Positions 13,974 through 21,322 of a stretch of 32,662 bases of DNA are shown piece after piece. The DNA comes from Candidatus Iainarchaeum sp. (GTDB taxonomy: Archaea > Iainarchaeota > Iainarchaeia > Iainarchaeales > DTGL01). The DNA lies in assembly GCA_026396995.1 (NCBI GenBank), contig JAPLVS010000002.1:1-32662 (forward strand). The letters run 5' to 3'. The notes under the pieces were generated by a model. The model saw nothing but the letters and a program-made list of their open reading frames with translations. It searched no databases and had not been told where the DNA came from. Position 1 is the first letter of the stretch; every line of letters starts with the position of its first letter. A program made the translations under genes and the position numbers.

Positions 13974-14579
13974 ATGGGTGCAGGAAAATATATTCAGGAA
14001 ACTTTCGAGAAAGAAATGGCTGGAAAAAAGGACGCCAATTACAATTACAAGGCTGCCCAGCGCGAAAGGCTGCTTGAATACAGGAAAGACAAGAGCGCTG
14101 TAGTGAGGGTTGACCACCCAACAAACCCGCCGAGAGCCCATGCTTTAGGCTATAAGGCAAAAAAAGGCTTTATTTTGGCAAGGGCGCGCATAAGGAAAGG
14201 CGGCGGAAAGCACGACAGGGCAAGGTCAAGGAGAAAGCCGAAAAAGCAGGGAACAGAAAAATTGACAATGAAGAAAAACATCCAGACAATTGCGGAAGGC
14301 AGGGCCGGAAACAAGTTCAAGAACTGCGAAGTGTTGAATTCTTATTTGATAGGGGAAGACGGCAAAAACAAGTACTTTGAAGTGATTTTGGTCGACCCCT
14401 CGGCGCCGGAAATCAAGGCAGACAAGACAATCAACTGGATTTGCTCAGGCAAGCACCACGGCCGCGCCGAAAGAGGCCTCACAAGCGCCGGCAAAAGAGC
14501 CCGTGGGCTGCGGGGCAAGGGCAGAGGCTACGAAAAAGTAAGGCCTGGCGCAGCAGCCCACCTCAACAGGCTGAAATAA
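13974..14579 (+). CDS. rpl15e: Ribosomal protein L15e
   Basis: 201 residues from the ATG at 13974 ('MGAGKYIQETFEKEM'); the GTG at 13965 in the ORF track would add three residues and lacks support. Large-subunit ribosomal protein specific to archaea and eukaryotes. Typical features are the basic N-terminal half ('ARARIRKGGGKHDRARSRRKPKKQG'), 'AEGRAGNKFKNCEVLNSYLIGEDGKNKYFEVILVDPSAPEIK' and the end 'GLTSAGKRARGLRGKGRGYEKVRPGAAAHLNR'. Length is close to the usual ~195. It heads an operon with the RNase P Rpp30-like gene, a classic archaeal neighbourhood, here interrupted by a hydrolase-like gene. Confidence 0.97.
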   Translation: MGAGKYIQETFEKEMAGKKDANYNYKAAQRERLLEYRKDKSAVVRVDHPTNPPRAHALGYKAKKGFILARARIRKGGGKHDRARSRRKPKKQGTEKLTMKKNIQTIAEGRAGNKFKNCEVLNSYLIGEDGKNKYFEVILVDPSAPEIKADKTINWICSGKHHGRAERGLTSAGKRARGLRGKGRGYEKVRPGAAAHLNRLK

Positions 14580-14616
14580 AACTGGTTTTATTTCTTTGCC
14601 ACTAAAAACTATTTTA

Positions 14617-15405
14617 ATGGAAAAGCCTGATTTTGTCATTGTCCGCGGAGAGCACCGCAACGAAATAACAGCTTTTTATCTGGCTCCACAGGTAGCGGTA
14701 AGGCTAAGGAAAATGGGTTATACAGTAAAAGTCGAGACCGTGCCAAGGGAAGTTAGCATGACGGGATTCATGCAAAACGTTGACCCTGCCAAAAGAAGCT
14801 TTAGCCATGAACGCGAAATAATTAAAGCTTATGAAAAGGGCAGGGTTGATTGGCAGAATGGAATAGCTGAAAGATATTATGGGTCCACAATAGTTGACTT
14901 TCACAATGATTTTGGGGCATTCAATGAGCCTCCGCCAAAAGACGGGCCTTGGAAATGGCGCGGTTCACTCGAATTGGGAAAAAAAGGGGCATTCATCAGC
15001 TGGAGCCGAGCAACAACAAGAATGGGCTCTTACACCCCCATAGAAATTCCGGCTGTTTTCAAACCGATTAAATCAAAGGCAATAAGGGACAGCCACTTCA
15101 CTTTTCAGGAAGGCATTCACTTCCGCGGACACCACAGGACCGACAGAGAATGGTCCAAAAAGCTCGGCTGGACCGGAAAAGAAATGGTTCAAGCCCTGGT
15201 TGAAACCGCGCTTGAGATAAGGAAAGGTTCAGGAAGGGGGTTTAGGGAAATCCCTACAAACATGGCTGCGTACAGGAAAATGAAATTGATGGTGGCGGAC
15301 AGGATAAGGAAAGAAAGAGGGCTTCCGTTAATGAAGCCTGCAAAAAAAAGATTAAGTGAAAGATGGCCATTCAGCCGGATGAGAAGAACCGCAAAACACA
15401 AATAA
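14617..15405 (+). CDS. Unknown protein, putative aspartoacylase/M14-like metal hydrolase, paralogue A
   Basis: 262 residues from the ATG at 14617 (the TTG at 14596 is rejected). Close paralogue of the gene at 15788. Conserved blocks are 'VRGEHRNEITAFYLAPQVAVRL', 'VKVETVPREVSMTGFM', 'IVDFHNDFGAFNEP', 'SHFTFQEGIHFRGHHRTDREWSKKLGWTGKEMVQALVET'. The HxxE (His13, Glu16) after a first beta strand, the Arg/Asn-rich region and 'DFHN' near residue 97 match the order and spacing of the zinc ligands in aspartoacylase/succinylglutamate desuccinylase-type enzymes (GTHGNE ... DLHN). A zinc-dependent amidohydrolase or deacylase is therefore possible; this is my inference, and no overall homology is proven. 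The C-terminal 40 residues are very basic ('KKRLSERWPFSRMRRTAKHK'), suggesting RNA or ribosome contact. Confidence 0.6.
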   Translation: MEKPDFVIVRGEHRNEITAFYLAPQVAVRLRKMGYTVKVETVPREVSMTGFMQNVDPAKRSFSHEREIIKAYEKGRVDWQNGIAERYYGSTIVDFHNDFGAFNEPPPKDGPWKWRGSLELGKKGAFISWSRATTRMGSYTPIEIPAVFKPIKSKAIRDSHFTFQEGIHFRGHHRTDREWSKKLGWTGKEMVQALVETALEIRKGSGRGFREIPTNMAAYRKMKLMVADRIRKERGLPLMKPAKKRLSERWPFSRMRRTAKHK

Positions 15406-15441
15406 AAACAAATAAAACAGTTTACAGGCTAATTCTTTGGA

Positions 15442-15795
15442 ATGCAAGAAAAACTGCCAGGCTTCAGGGAAGCACGCGACCTCGCTGAATTGAACGCAGC
15501 ACTGCAGGACAGCAAAGCGAAGGCGGTGCTGTTTAGGTCTGGGCGCTCGAAAAGCTTTGATTTGCAGGCATTGAAAAAGGCCGCCGAGAGCGGCAAGGAA
15601 TTCTATGTTTCTTTCGAAGAATTTCTTGAGGGAGACCAGCGCGAAAGAAAAGAACTGTTCAAAAACTTTTTCTCCCTGTTTAAAATCGCAAAAAAGGCAA
15701 AATTGCAAATCAAAATCCTTGGCTCAGGAAAAGAATCGGAAGAAGAACTGGAATTTTTTGGTGAATTTCTGGGAAAGGGCGGGAAACATGGCTGA
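15442..15795 (+). CDS. Shortened RNase P protein component 3 (Rpp30-like)
   Basis: 117 residues. The part from about residue 50 ('GKEFYVSFEEFLEGDQRERKELFKNFFSLFKIAKKAKLQIKILGSGKESEEELEFFGEFLG') follows the C-terminal pattern of archaeal Rpp30/Rnp3: beta strand, 'LL-SSGRERAKLL', a long helix, 'VPVVLTSGA', then 'LRSPEELAALAELLG'. The first part ('AKAVLFRSGRSKSFDLQALKKAAE') fits the strand and helix just before. Normal Rpp30 is roughly twice as long (a TIM barrel), so the N-terminal half appears missing. Position downstream of L15e supports the call, since rpl15e-rnp3 is a common archaeal order. It overlaps the next gene by 8 nt. It would help 5'-end processing of tRNAs with RNase P RNA. Confidence 0.6.
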   Translation: MQEKLPGFREARDLAELNAALQDSKAKAVLFRSGRSKSFDLQALKKAAESGKEFYVSFEEFLEGDQRERKELFKNFFSLFKIAKKAKLQIKILGSGKESEEELEFFGEFLGKGGKHG

Positions 15796-16594
15796 GAAGC
15801 CTGACATTGTGATAATCCGCGGTGACCACCGCAACGAAATAACGGCTTTCCAGCTCGCCCCGGAAGTGGCAGCAAGGCTGCAGGAAATGGGTCACACTGT
15901 AAAAGTCGAGACCGTGCCAAGGGAAATCAGCATGATGGGTTATATGCTTCAAGTCGACCCTTCAAAGAGAAATTGGAAAAATACACCGGACGTACTCAAT
16001 GCAATGATAAAAGCACAGGATGACTGGTATAAAAAAACAGCCGAAAGATATGGCGGAGCAACAATAGTGGACTTCCACAATGAACTCGGTGCTTTCAACG
16101 AGCCTAGCCCAATAATGGACGGCGTAAATGAATTGCGCGGGTTTCTGGAAAAAAGAGAAAAAGCACGCATTACCTTTTCCAAGTATGGTTCTGAGCGAGG
16201 ATTCATTACTTATCTTGAAATTCCCGCTGTCTACAAGCCAATCAAAGCCAAAGTTGTAAACGAAAGTCATTTCCCTTTGGAAGTCGGCGTATCCTTCCGC
16301 GGGCACCATCGAGTCGATCTGGAGTGGTCGCAAAATCTCGGCTGGGCCGGAAAAGAAATGGTTCAAGCGCTTGCGGAAACAGTTGCCGACATAAAAATAA
16401 GGGGGTTGGGATTTGGTTCCAGGGCAATCCGTACAAATATGAAGGCATACCGGCAAATGAAAAGGCAGCTGGCAAAAAGGATAAGGATAGAAAGCGGAAT
16501 CCAGCCGGCAGAACCATGGCCGAAAAGGGAAAGGAGCGCAACAGAAACAAAAACGCGAAAAGGATGGTTCAGGCTGAGGCGGGCAAGGGCATAA
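15788..16594 (+). CDS. Unknown protein, putative aspartoacylase/M14-like metal hydrolase, paralogue B
   Basis: 268 residues from the ATG at 15788, which overlaps the stop of the Rpp30-like gene; the ORF track extends too far upstream. Blocks shared with paralogue A are 'IIRGDHRNEITAFQLAPEVAARLQEMGHTVKVETVPREISM', 'ATIVDFHNELGAFNEPSP', 'ESHFPLEVGVSFRGHHRVDLEWSQNLGWAGKEMVQALAET'. His14/Glu17 (HxxE) and His97 (DFHN) are candidate zinc ligands in the aspartoacylase/AstE arrangement. 'VDPSKRNW' could correspond to the substrate-binding Arg/Asn region. The tail is basic ('KTRKGWFRLRRARA'). A 27-nt stretch is identical to paralogue A, pointing to a recent duplication or gene conversion. The substrate is unknown; the operon suggests a link to ribosome or tRNA biology. 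Confidence 0.6.
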   Translation: MAEKPDIVIIRGDHRNEITAFQLAPEVAARLQEMGHTVKVETVPREISMMGYMLQVDPSKRNWKNTPDVLNAMIKAQDDWYKKTAERYGGATIVDFHNELGAFNEPSPIMDGVNELRGFLEKREKARITFSKYGSERGFITYLEIPAVYKPIKAKVVNESHFPLEVGVSFRGHHRVDLEWSQNLGWAGKEMVQALAETVADIKIRGLGFGSRAIRTNMKAYRQMKRQLAKRIRIESGIQPAEPWPKRERSATETKTRKGWFRLRRARA

Positions 16595-16628
16595 AAACCA
16601 TTAAAACGCTTTTTTCGCTAATTCTAGC

Positions 16629-17642
16629 ATGATTGTAGGAAAGAAATGGTTCACCGCTGTCTGGCCTGAAGGCCGCACAGTGAAAATGATAGACCAAACC
16701 TTGCTGCCGCACAAATTCAGGATTGCTTCCTTCAAAAACCACCATGAAACCGCAAAGGCAATCAAGGAAATGGTTGTGCGCGGGGCAGGCTCGATTGGGG
16801 CGGCTGCGGCATTCGGTGCCGCGCAGGCAGTGATGGAAGGGAAAGCAACAAAAGGATTTGAGGAACTGCTGAACACAAGGCCGACTGCAAGGGATTTGTT
16901 TTGGGCAATCGAAAGGATGGAAAAAGCGGTTAAGGGCAAAGATGGAAAAGAAGCAAAACTGGCTGCGGTGAAGGAAGCCAGGGAAATCAGTGGCAGCTAT
17001 GTTGAAAACGGGCGGCTCATCGGCGAGCACGGCTCGGTTTTATTGCATGACGGAGCGAGGGTGCTAACGCACTGCAATGCAGGATGGCTTGCAATGCAGG
17101 ACTGGGGCTCGGCCCTGGCGCCAATTTATTGGGCCAAAAGGGAAGGGAACAGGGTTTTCGTTTTTGCAGATGAGACAAGGCCGAGATTGCAGGGCGCAAG
17201 GCTCACGGCATGGGAACTCGCGAATGAAGGAATCGAGCACAAAATAATTGCTGACAACGCCGCAGGATATTATATGCAAAAAGGGGACGTGGATATTTGC
17301 ATTGTGGGCGCCGACAGGGTCGCAAGGAACGGGGACATTGCAAACAAAATCGGCACTTATGAAAAGGCTGTTTTGGCTAAAGAGAACGGCATTCCTTTTT
17401 ATGTTGCCGCTCCGCTGAGCACGATTGATTTGAAATGCAAAAAGGGAGCGGACATAAAAATAGAGGAAAGGGACGAGAGGGAAGTGCTGTTCATTGAAGG
17501 CAAAAGGATTGCGAATGAAAAAAGCCACGCATTGAACCCTGGCTTCGATGTGACTCCTGCGCGGTACATTAAGGGGATAATCACAGAGGAAGGCATAATC
17601 CGGCCGAAGCCTGATGAAATAAAGGGTGTGTTTGATGCCTGA
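16629..17642 (+). CDS. mtnA: Methylthioribose-1-phosphate isomerase (MtnA/aIF2B-like)
   Basis: 337 residues. Aldose-ketose isomerase turning 5-methylthioribose-1-phosphate (or 5-deoxyribose-1-phosphate) into the ribulose form in methylthioadenosine salvage. It shows 'TVKMIDQTLLPHKF', 'MVVRGAGSIGAAAAFGAA', the catalytic Cys in 'LTHCNAGWLA', 'VFADETRPRLQGARLTAWELANEGI', the catalytic Asp in 'VGADRVARNGDIANKIGTY', and the family ending 'NPGFDVTPARYIKGIITEEGI'. The 'RGAGSIG' loop replaces the more usual RGAPAIG. A TATA box near 16601 lies about 26 nt before the ATG (leaderless). The next gene starts inside the mtnA stop region, so the two are translationally coupled. Confidence 0.93.
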   Translation: MIVGKKWFTAVWPEGRTVKMIDQTLLPHKFRIASFKNHHETAKAIKEMVVRGAGSIGAAAAFGAAQAVMEGKATKGFEELLNTRPTARDLFWAIERMEKAVKGKDGKEAKLAAVKEAREISGSYVENGRLIGEHGSVLLHDGARVLTHCNAGWLAMQDWGSALAPIYWAKREGNRVFVFADETRPRLQGARLTAWELANEGIEHKIIADNAAGYYMQKGDVDICIVGADRVARNGDIANKIGTYEKAVLAKENGIPFYVAAPLSTIDLKCKKGADIKIEERDEREVLFIEGKRIANEKSHALNPGFDVTPARYIKGIITEEGIIRPKPDEIKGVFDA

Positions 17643-18222
17643 AGTTTATGTTGGAATAAAATATGAAATCGACCTCCAAAAAGGAGAAAGGGAAACAAAG
17701 CACGCTGATGAACTGATTAAATGGTGCAAGGCATTCTATGCGCGCGGGCTTGTTTCGTGCGGCGGCAATGTGGCAGGCAACCTTTCCACAAGGACCAAAA
17801 AGGGCTTTTTGATTACCCCGGGCGGGCAGAAATTAGGGGAAATAAACGCAGGGCAGCTGGTTGAAATAGTTGAGGTCGATGAGAAAGCGCACAAGCTGAA
17901 AGCGATTGGCATCCAAAATCCTTCAAGCGAATCGTTCCTTCACGCGGCAATTTACAAGGCAGGGAAGGACGTGAACGCAATACTGCACGGGCACAACGAA
18001 AGGGTCACTGCAGACCCGAAAAAATTCGGGGTTCCAGAAACAGAAAGCGAAAGGCCTTACGGGACACTTGAATTGAGGGATGAAGTCCTGAAAATTTTGG
18101 GCAAAAACAAATTGGTGCAGATGAAAAACCACGGCTTCATCGCAATGGGCAAAGACATCGAAGAAGCAGGAAAAATAGCAATGGAACTCTACAAAAAATC
18201 CAACCCTGAAAACTGCAAGTGA
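17635..18222 (+). CDS. Class II aldolase/adducin-family protein (MtnB- or Ald2-like)
   Basis: 195 residues from the ATG at 17635, overlapping the end of mtnA by 8 nt; the ORF track adds three upstream residues. Zinc-dependent class II aldolase/epimerase fold, with 'CGGNVAGNLSTR' (phosphate-binding GNxS), the catalytic-Glu motif 'NPSSESFLHAAIYKA', the zinc pair in 'ILHGHNERV' and the third His in 'MKNHGFIAMG'. After MtnA, two roles are possible: methylthioribulose-1-phosphate dehydratase (MtnB) in full methionine salvage, or an Ald2-type aldolase that cleaves the product to dihydroxyacetone phosphate and an aldehyde. No later salvage genes (mtnC/D, mtnW/X) are nearby, which favours the aldolase shunt; this is inference. 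Confidence 0.85.
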   Translation: MPEVYVGIKYEIDLQKGERETKHADELIKWCKAFYARGLVSCGGNVAGNLSTRTKKGFLITPGGQKLGEINAGQLVEIVEVDEKAHKLKAIGIQNPSSESFLHAAIYKAGKDVNAILHGHNERVTADPKKFGVPETESERPYGTLELRDEVLKILGKNKLVQMKNHGFIAMGKDIEEAGKIAMELYKKSNPENCK

Positions 18223-18227
18223 ACCGA

Positions 18228-18758
18228 ATGAATTCTGGAAAGCATGAGGGAAGGATTCCCACTGAAAAGGAATGCCTTGAAATGCTGGCACAGAACAATG
18301 TGCCTGAAAACATTGTAAGGCATTCGGTGAAAGTGAAGGAGTTCGCGCTTGAGTTCGCGCAAAAAATGGCTGCAAAGGGCGTTAAAGTGAATTTGAGCCT
18401 TGTGAGGGCAGGGGCACTCCTGCATGATTTGGACAAATTCGAAACGCTTGGCACGAAAAAAATGCACGGAACACTGGCCTGGGAAAAGCTGCGCGCAAAG
18501 GGCTGTTATGCGGTTGCTGAAATCGCGAGAAAGCACCTGATTGAAAGGGTTGGCGAGCTTTCTTCCTGGGAAGAAAAACTGGTTTATTATGCGGACAAAA
18601 GGATTATTGATGAAAAATTAGTTTCAGTCCCTGAAAGGCTGGAATTCATAAAGCAAAAATACGGATTGAAAGACAAAAAATTAATGGCAAAAATAAAGGA
18701 ATCGGAAAATGCAATCCTGGCGCTCGAAAAAAGCATATTGGAAACCCTTAATAACTAG
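18228..18758 (+). CDS. HD-domain phosphohydrolase
   Basis: 176 residues from the ATG at 18228; a GTG at 18219 overlapping the preceding stop is the alternative. HD superfamily metal ligands are visible: 'IVRHSVKVKEFALEFA' (first His), 'AGALLHDLDKFE' (HD), a later His in 'EIARKHLIERVG' and the Asp in 'LVYYADKRIIDEKLV'. This pattern fits small archaeal HDIG-type proteins acting on nucleotides or other phosphoesters, in which a paired metal centre hydrolyses phosphomonoesters or diesters. It follows the mtnA-aldolase pair by 5 nt and so is probably in the same transcript; the substrate is not known. A long helical C-terminus extends into the overlap with the next gene. Confidence 0.85.
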   Translation: MNSGKHEGRIPTEKECLEMLAQNNVPENIVRHSVKVKEFALEFAQKMAAKGVKVNLSLVRAGALLHDLDKFETLGTKKMHGTLAWEKLRAKGCYAVAEIARKHLIERVGELSSWEEKLVYYADKRIIDEKLVSVPERLEFIKQKYGLKDKKLMAKIKESENAILALEKSILETLNN

Positions 18759-19338
18759 TTTTGCGTTAATTTTCCTGATTCGCATGGTTTTGATAAAAGC
18801 AGAACAGGCAGTGCTCATTGCCGGCCTGGTGCTGGTCCTGGTTGCATCGCTTCCCCTATGGAAGGCAATCCTGCCTGTGGAAGGGCTTTTGGCCACCGAT
18901 GCGCTGCTGGTTGCTGTTTTCTTTGCGTTCTTTTTATCGAAGGCAAAGAGTTTTTTCAGGAAGGACTGGAAAAAATATTTCATTTTCTTTTCGCTTTTGC
19001 TGCTGATAGTCGAAGCGGCCACGTTCATAATAATTTTCCTGAACCCTTTGGAGGCAGGCATCGAATTGTTTATCGGCATCGTGCTCGCATTGCTGGCTGT
19101 CTCGGTAGGCGGCAGGATTTTTTTAGGCAAAAAAGAAGTTGAGGGAACAGTGCTGTTAAGCGATTCCGGAAGCGCGACCGTGGAAATCACCTTTGACCTT
19201 TTCGCAGGCCTCAACACAGGAAAATATTTTGTGAAAGCGGACAAGAAATACGCGAAAGGCGAAAAGGTGAAAGTGGCGCTGAAAAGCAAGTGGTTCAAAA
19301 AAGTGCCTGACCGGATTGTGGGAAAGGCAAAAGAATAG
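18709..19338 (+). CDS. Unknown integral membrane protein
   Basis: 209 residues from the ATG at 18709, overlapping the HD gene by 50 nt; an alternative ATG at 18784 would remove the overlap but cut into the first hydrophobic helix. Four or five transmembrane segments lie in about residues 14-135 ('LITSFALIFLIRMVLI', 'AVLIAGLVLVLVASL', 'LLVAVFFAFFL', 'YFIFFSLLLLIVEAATFIIIF', 'FIGIVLALLAVSVGG'). A soluble beta-rich domain ends the chain ('EGTVLLSDSGSATVEITFDLFAGLNTGKYFVKADKKYAKGEKVKVALKSKWF'). The layout recalls archaeal DUF2101 membrane proteins, but I hold that only loosely. Same strand and probable operon with the HD gene. Function unknown. Confidence 0.72.
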   Translation: MQSWRSKKAYWKPLITSFALIFLIRMVLIKAEQAVLIAGLVLVLVASLPLWKAILPVEGLLATDALLVAVFFAFFLSKAKSFFRKDWKKYFIFFSLLLLIVEAATFIIIFLNPLEAGIELFIGIVLALLAVSVGGRIFLGKKEVEGTVLLSDSGSATVEITFDLFAGLNTGKYFVKADKKYAKGEKVKVALKSKWFKKVPDRIVGKAKE

Positions 19339-19372
19339 GAATTTAATTGCTTTTCTGGATTACTTATTTTTA

Positions 19373-19732
19373 ATGCTGAGAGAGTATTGGCTGAATCGCA
19401 TAGCGCTAGCCTGTGGCGTGATTGGCGCGGTATTGCTTTTTTATTACGCATGGCTGGCAGCGCCTTCCACTGCAACAATAGGGCAATTGGATAAAGGGGC
19501 ACTGGACAAAAAGGTAATTGTGCAGGCGAGAGTGGATTCCGCTTTCGCAAAAGGGCAGACGCTTTTTTTCACGCTGGATGACGGGAACAAAATAAAGGCC
19601 GTTAAAATGAGCCCGAGCGCAATGGACAAATTCTTCGTGCAAAAAAACGCTTTTGTGGTGGTTACAGGAAAAGTGCAGGAGTATGAGGGCGCACTGGAGC
19701 TGGTGGCTGAAAAAATCGAGCCTGCGGAGTGA
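19373..19732 (+). CDS. Membrane-anchored OB-fold protein
   Basis: 119 residues from the ATG at 19373; the ORF-track start at 19316 lies inside the previous gene. An N-terminal membrane anchor (about residues 8-30, 'IALACGVIGAVLLFYYAWLAA') precedes an OB-fold-like domain ('KKVIVQARVDSAFAKGQTLFFTLDDGNKIKAVKMSP ... FVVVTGKVQEYEGALELVAEKIEPA'). The pattern 'V-V-ARV ... FFTLDDG ... V-GKV-EYEG-LELV' is that of nucleic-acid-binding OB domains (tRNA-anti/YhcR-type). Whether it binds nucleic acid outside the cell or another ligand cannot be decided. A TATA-like 'ggaatttaattgc' lies at about 19338-19350. The next gene follows after 14 nt. Confidence 0.8.
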   Translation: MLREYWLNRIALACGVIGAVLLFYYAWLAAPSTATIGQLDKGALDKKVIVQARVDSAFAKGQTLFFTLDDGNKIKAVKMSPSAMDKFFVQKNAFVVVTGKVQEYEGALELVAEKIEPAE

Positions 19733-19746
19733 AGGAAGGCGGTTGA

Positions 19747-20949
19747 ATGATTGAACTGCTGCTTTTTGTTTTTTTGGGCTGCGTCCTCGGGGTTTTCACA
19801 GGGCTGACGCCTGGCATTCACTCCAACACTGTTTCTTTCCTTGTGCTCGCATTCGGCTTTTCAGGCAGCATTGAACTCGCGGCAATGTTTGTCGCAATGG
19901 GCGTGACCCAGTCTTTTGTGGATTTCATCCCGAACATAATTTTCGGGGCGCCTGATTCTGAAAGCTTTATCGGGATGCTGCCTGGGCACAGGCTGCTTGT
20001 GAAAGGCGAAGGCATGAAAGCGGTCGGCCTTGCGACGGCAGGCTGCCTTTTCGGCGGCATCGGCGCAATACTGCTTGCCGGCACGTTTATGAATTTTGTT
20101 TCCGGCATTCTTTTTTTCCTGCCGAAAATAATCCCTGCGGCGCTTGCACTTGTGCTTTTTTCAATGGTGCTTTCAGAGAAAGGAACCAGGAAAAAAGCGT
20201 TTTCTGCGCTTGTTATTTCATTGAGCGCTTTGGTCGGCGTGGCTGTTCTGACCTTGGGTCAGGGCGGAGGCAACACAGGCAACAGCCTGATGGCACCAAT
20301 AACCGGCTTTTTTGCAATCAGCACGCTTGTTTATTCGATTTGCTCAGGCACAAGCCTGAAAAGGCAGGAAGTGAAAAAAATATCATTGCCAGGGAAAAAA
20401 ATCATGGTCGGGTCATTGCTCGGGATTGCGGGAGCGAGCGCTGTTTCGATATTGCCGGGAGTTGGCGCCAGCGAGGCCGCGTTCATCATAAGGAAAGCTG
20501 TGGGAAAAATCGGCACAGGAACATATTTGGTTTTGATAGGCGCGATAAGCACGGCAAACATAATTTTTTCGCTTTTTGTGCTGCTGGCTGCAGGAAAAAC
20601 AAGGACTGGAATTGCGGCAATAGTGAAAGTGCTTGCTGTGCCGCAGCCTGAAATGCTCTGGCTGTTCATCAGTGTATCTCTGATTGCAATGGCTTTCGCT
20701 GCCCTGGCGACTTTTGCACTGGCAAAATTTTTCCTTGAAAAAATAAGGTTCCTGCCTTACGGCAAGGTCAATGTTGCAGTGCTGTTGTTTTTGGCGCTGG
20801 TTGTCCTGGCATTCAACGGCTTTTACGGCCTGGCGGTTATGGGGGTGAGCGCCTGCATCGGCCTGATTGCGGTCACTGAAAAGGTGAAGCGCTCGCACTG
20901 CATGGCTTTCCTGATGGTGCCCACGATTTTAATATACTTGGCAATGTAA
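19747..20949 (+). CDS. TctA/DUF112-type membrane carrier
   Basis: 400 residues, about ten transmembrane helices. Two inverted signature regions mark the family: 'GVFTGLTPGIHSNTVSFLVLAF' near the N-terminus and 'IAGASAVSILPGVGASEAAFI' in the middle. Both match the conserved Gly/Pro loops of TctA, the large membrane subunit of tripartite tricarboxylate transporters. Archaea often carry a shorter stand-alone form, as here (bacterial TctA is near 500 residues). No TctB or periplasmic binding protein TctC is adjacent, so substrate and coupling are open. The OB-fold membrane protein precedes it and the JAMM-like gene follows after 7 nt, apparently in one operon. Confidence 0.85.
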   Translation: MIELLLFVFLGCVLGVFTGLTPGIHSNTVSFLVLAFGFSGSIELAAMFVAMGVTQSFVDFIPNIIFGAPDSESFIGMLPGHRLLVKGEGMKAVGLATAGCLFGGIGAILLAGTFMNFVSGILFFLPKIIPAALALVLFSMVLSEKGTRKKAFSALVISLSALVGVAVLTLGQGGGNTGNSLMAPITGFFAISTLVYSICSGTSLKRQEVKKISLPGKKIMVGSLLGIAGASAVSILPGVGASEAAFIIRKAVGKIGTGTYLVLIGAISTANIIFSLFVLLAAGKTRTGIAAIVKVLAVPQPEMLWLFISVSLIAMAFAALATFALAKFFLEKIRFLPYGKVNVAVLLFLALVVLAFNGFYGLAVMGVSACIGLIAVTEKVKRSHCMAFLMVPTILIYLAM

Positions 20950-20956
20950 TTAGTTT

Positions 20957-21322
20957 ATGTTCCAGATAAAGCGTGCCATCCTTGAGGGTTTGCTGGATGC
21001 GGCAAAGCACACTTACCCGAACGAATTTTTTGCATTGCTTGGCAGCAAGCACCGCAATGAAGTTGTTGATGAGGTCGTGATTGTGCCAGCGGTTTTCGGG
21101 AAAGAGCATTCGATTATGCGTGGGCAGGCGCCTGTGGATTTCGGCATAATCGGGAGCGTGTACTCGCATCCTGGCGCAAGCAACAGGCCGAGCCCTGCGG
21201 ACGTCAATGCTTTCCCGCATTTCGGCAAAGTGCATTTTATAATCTCTTTTCCTTTCAATATTGGGAACGCCGAAGCGTACGATGTGCGCGGGAAAAAAAT
21301 TGAGTGGGGAATAATCGAATGA
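20957..21322 (+). CDS. JAMM/MPN-domain protein with an altered zinc ligand
   Basis: 121 residues. The MPN/JAMM isopeptidase fold is indicated by Glu23 in 'NEFFALLGS' and the loop 'GSVYSHPGASNRPSPADVNAF'. The consensus is E ... H-x-H-x7-S-x2-D. Here the second His (71), Ser79 and Asp82 are present, but the first His is Tyr69 (codon TAC instead of CAC). Active JAMM proteases use both His and the Asp to bind zinc and remove ubiquitin-like or SAMP modifiers, so this protein may be inactive, use a different metal geometry, or have a base error. It has the minimal length for the fold. Overlaps apgM by 4 nt (ATGA). Confidence 0.85.
   Translation: MFQIKRAILEGLLDAAKHTYPNEFFALLGSKHRNEVVDEVVIVPAVFGKEHSIMRGQAPVDFGIIGSVYSHPGASNRPSPADVNAFPHFGKVHFIISFPFNIGNAEAYDVRGKKIEWGIIE

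Noticed and set aside
15605-15787. N-terminal extension of paralogue B
   Set aside because: Reads through the Rpp30-like gene in another frame; paralogue A aligns from the ATG at 15788.
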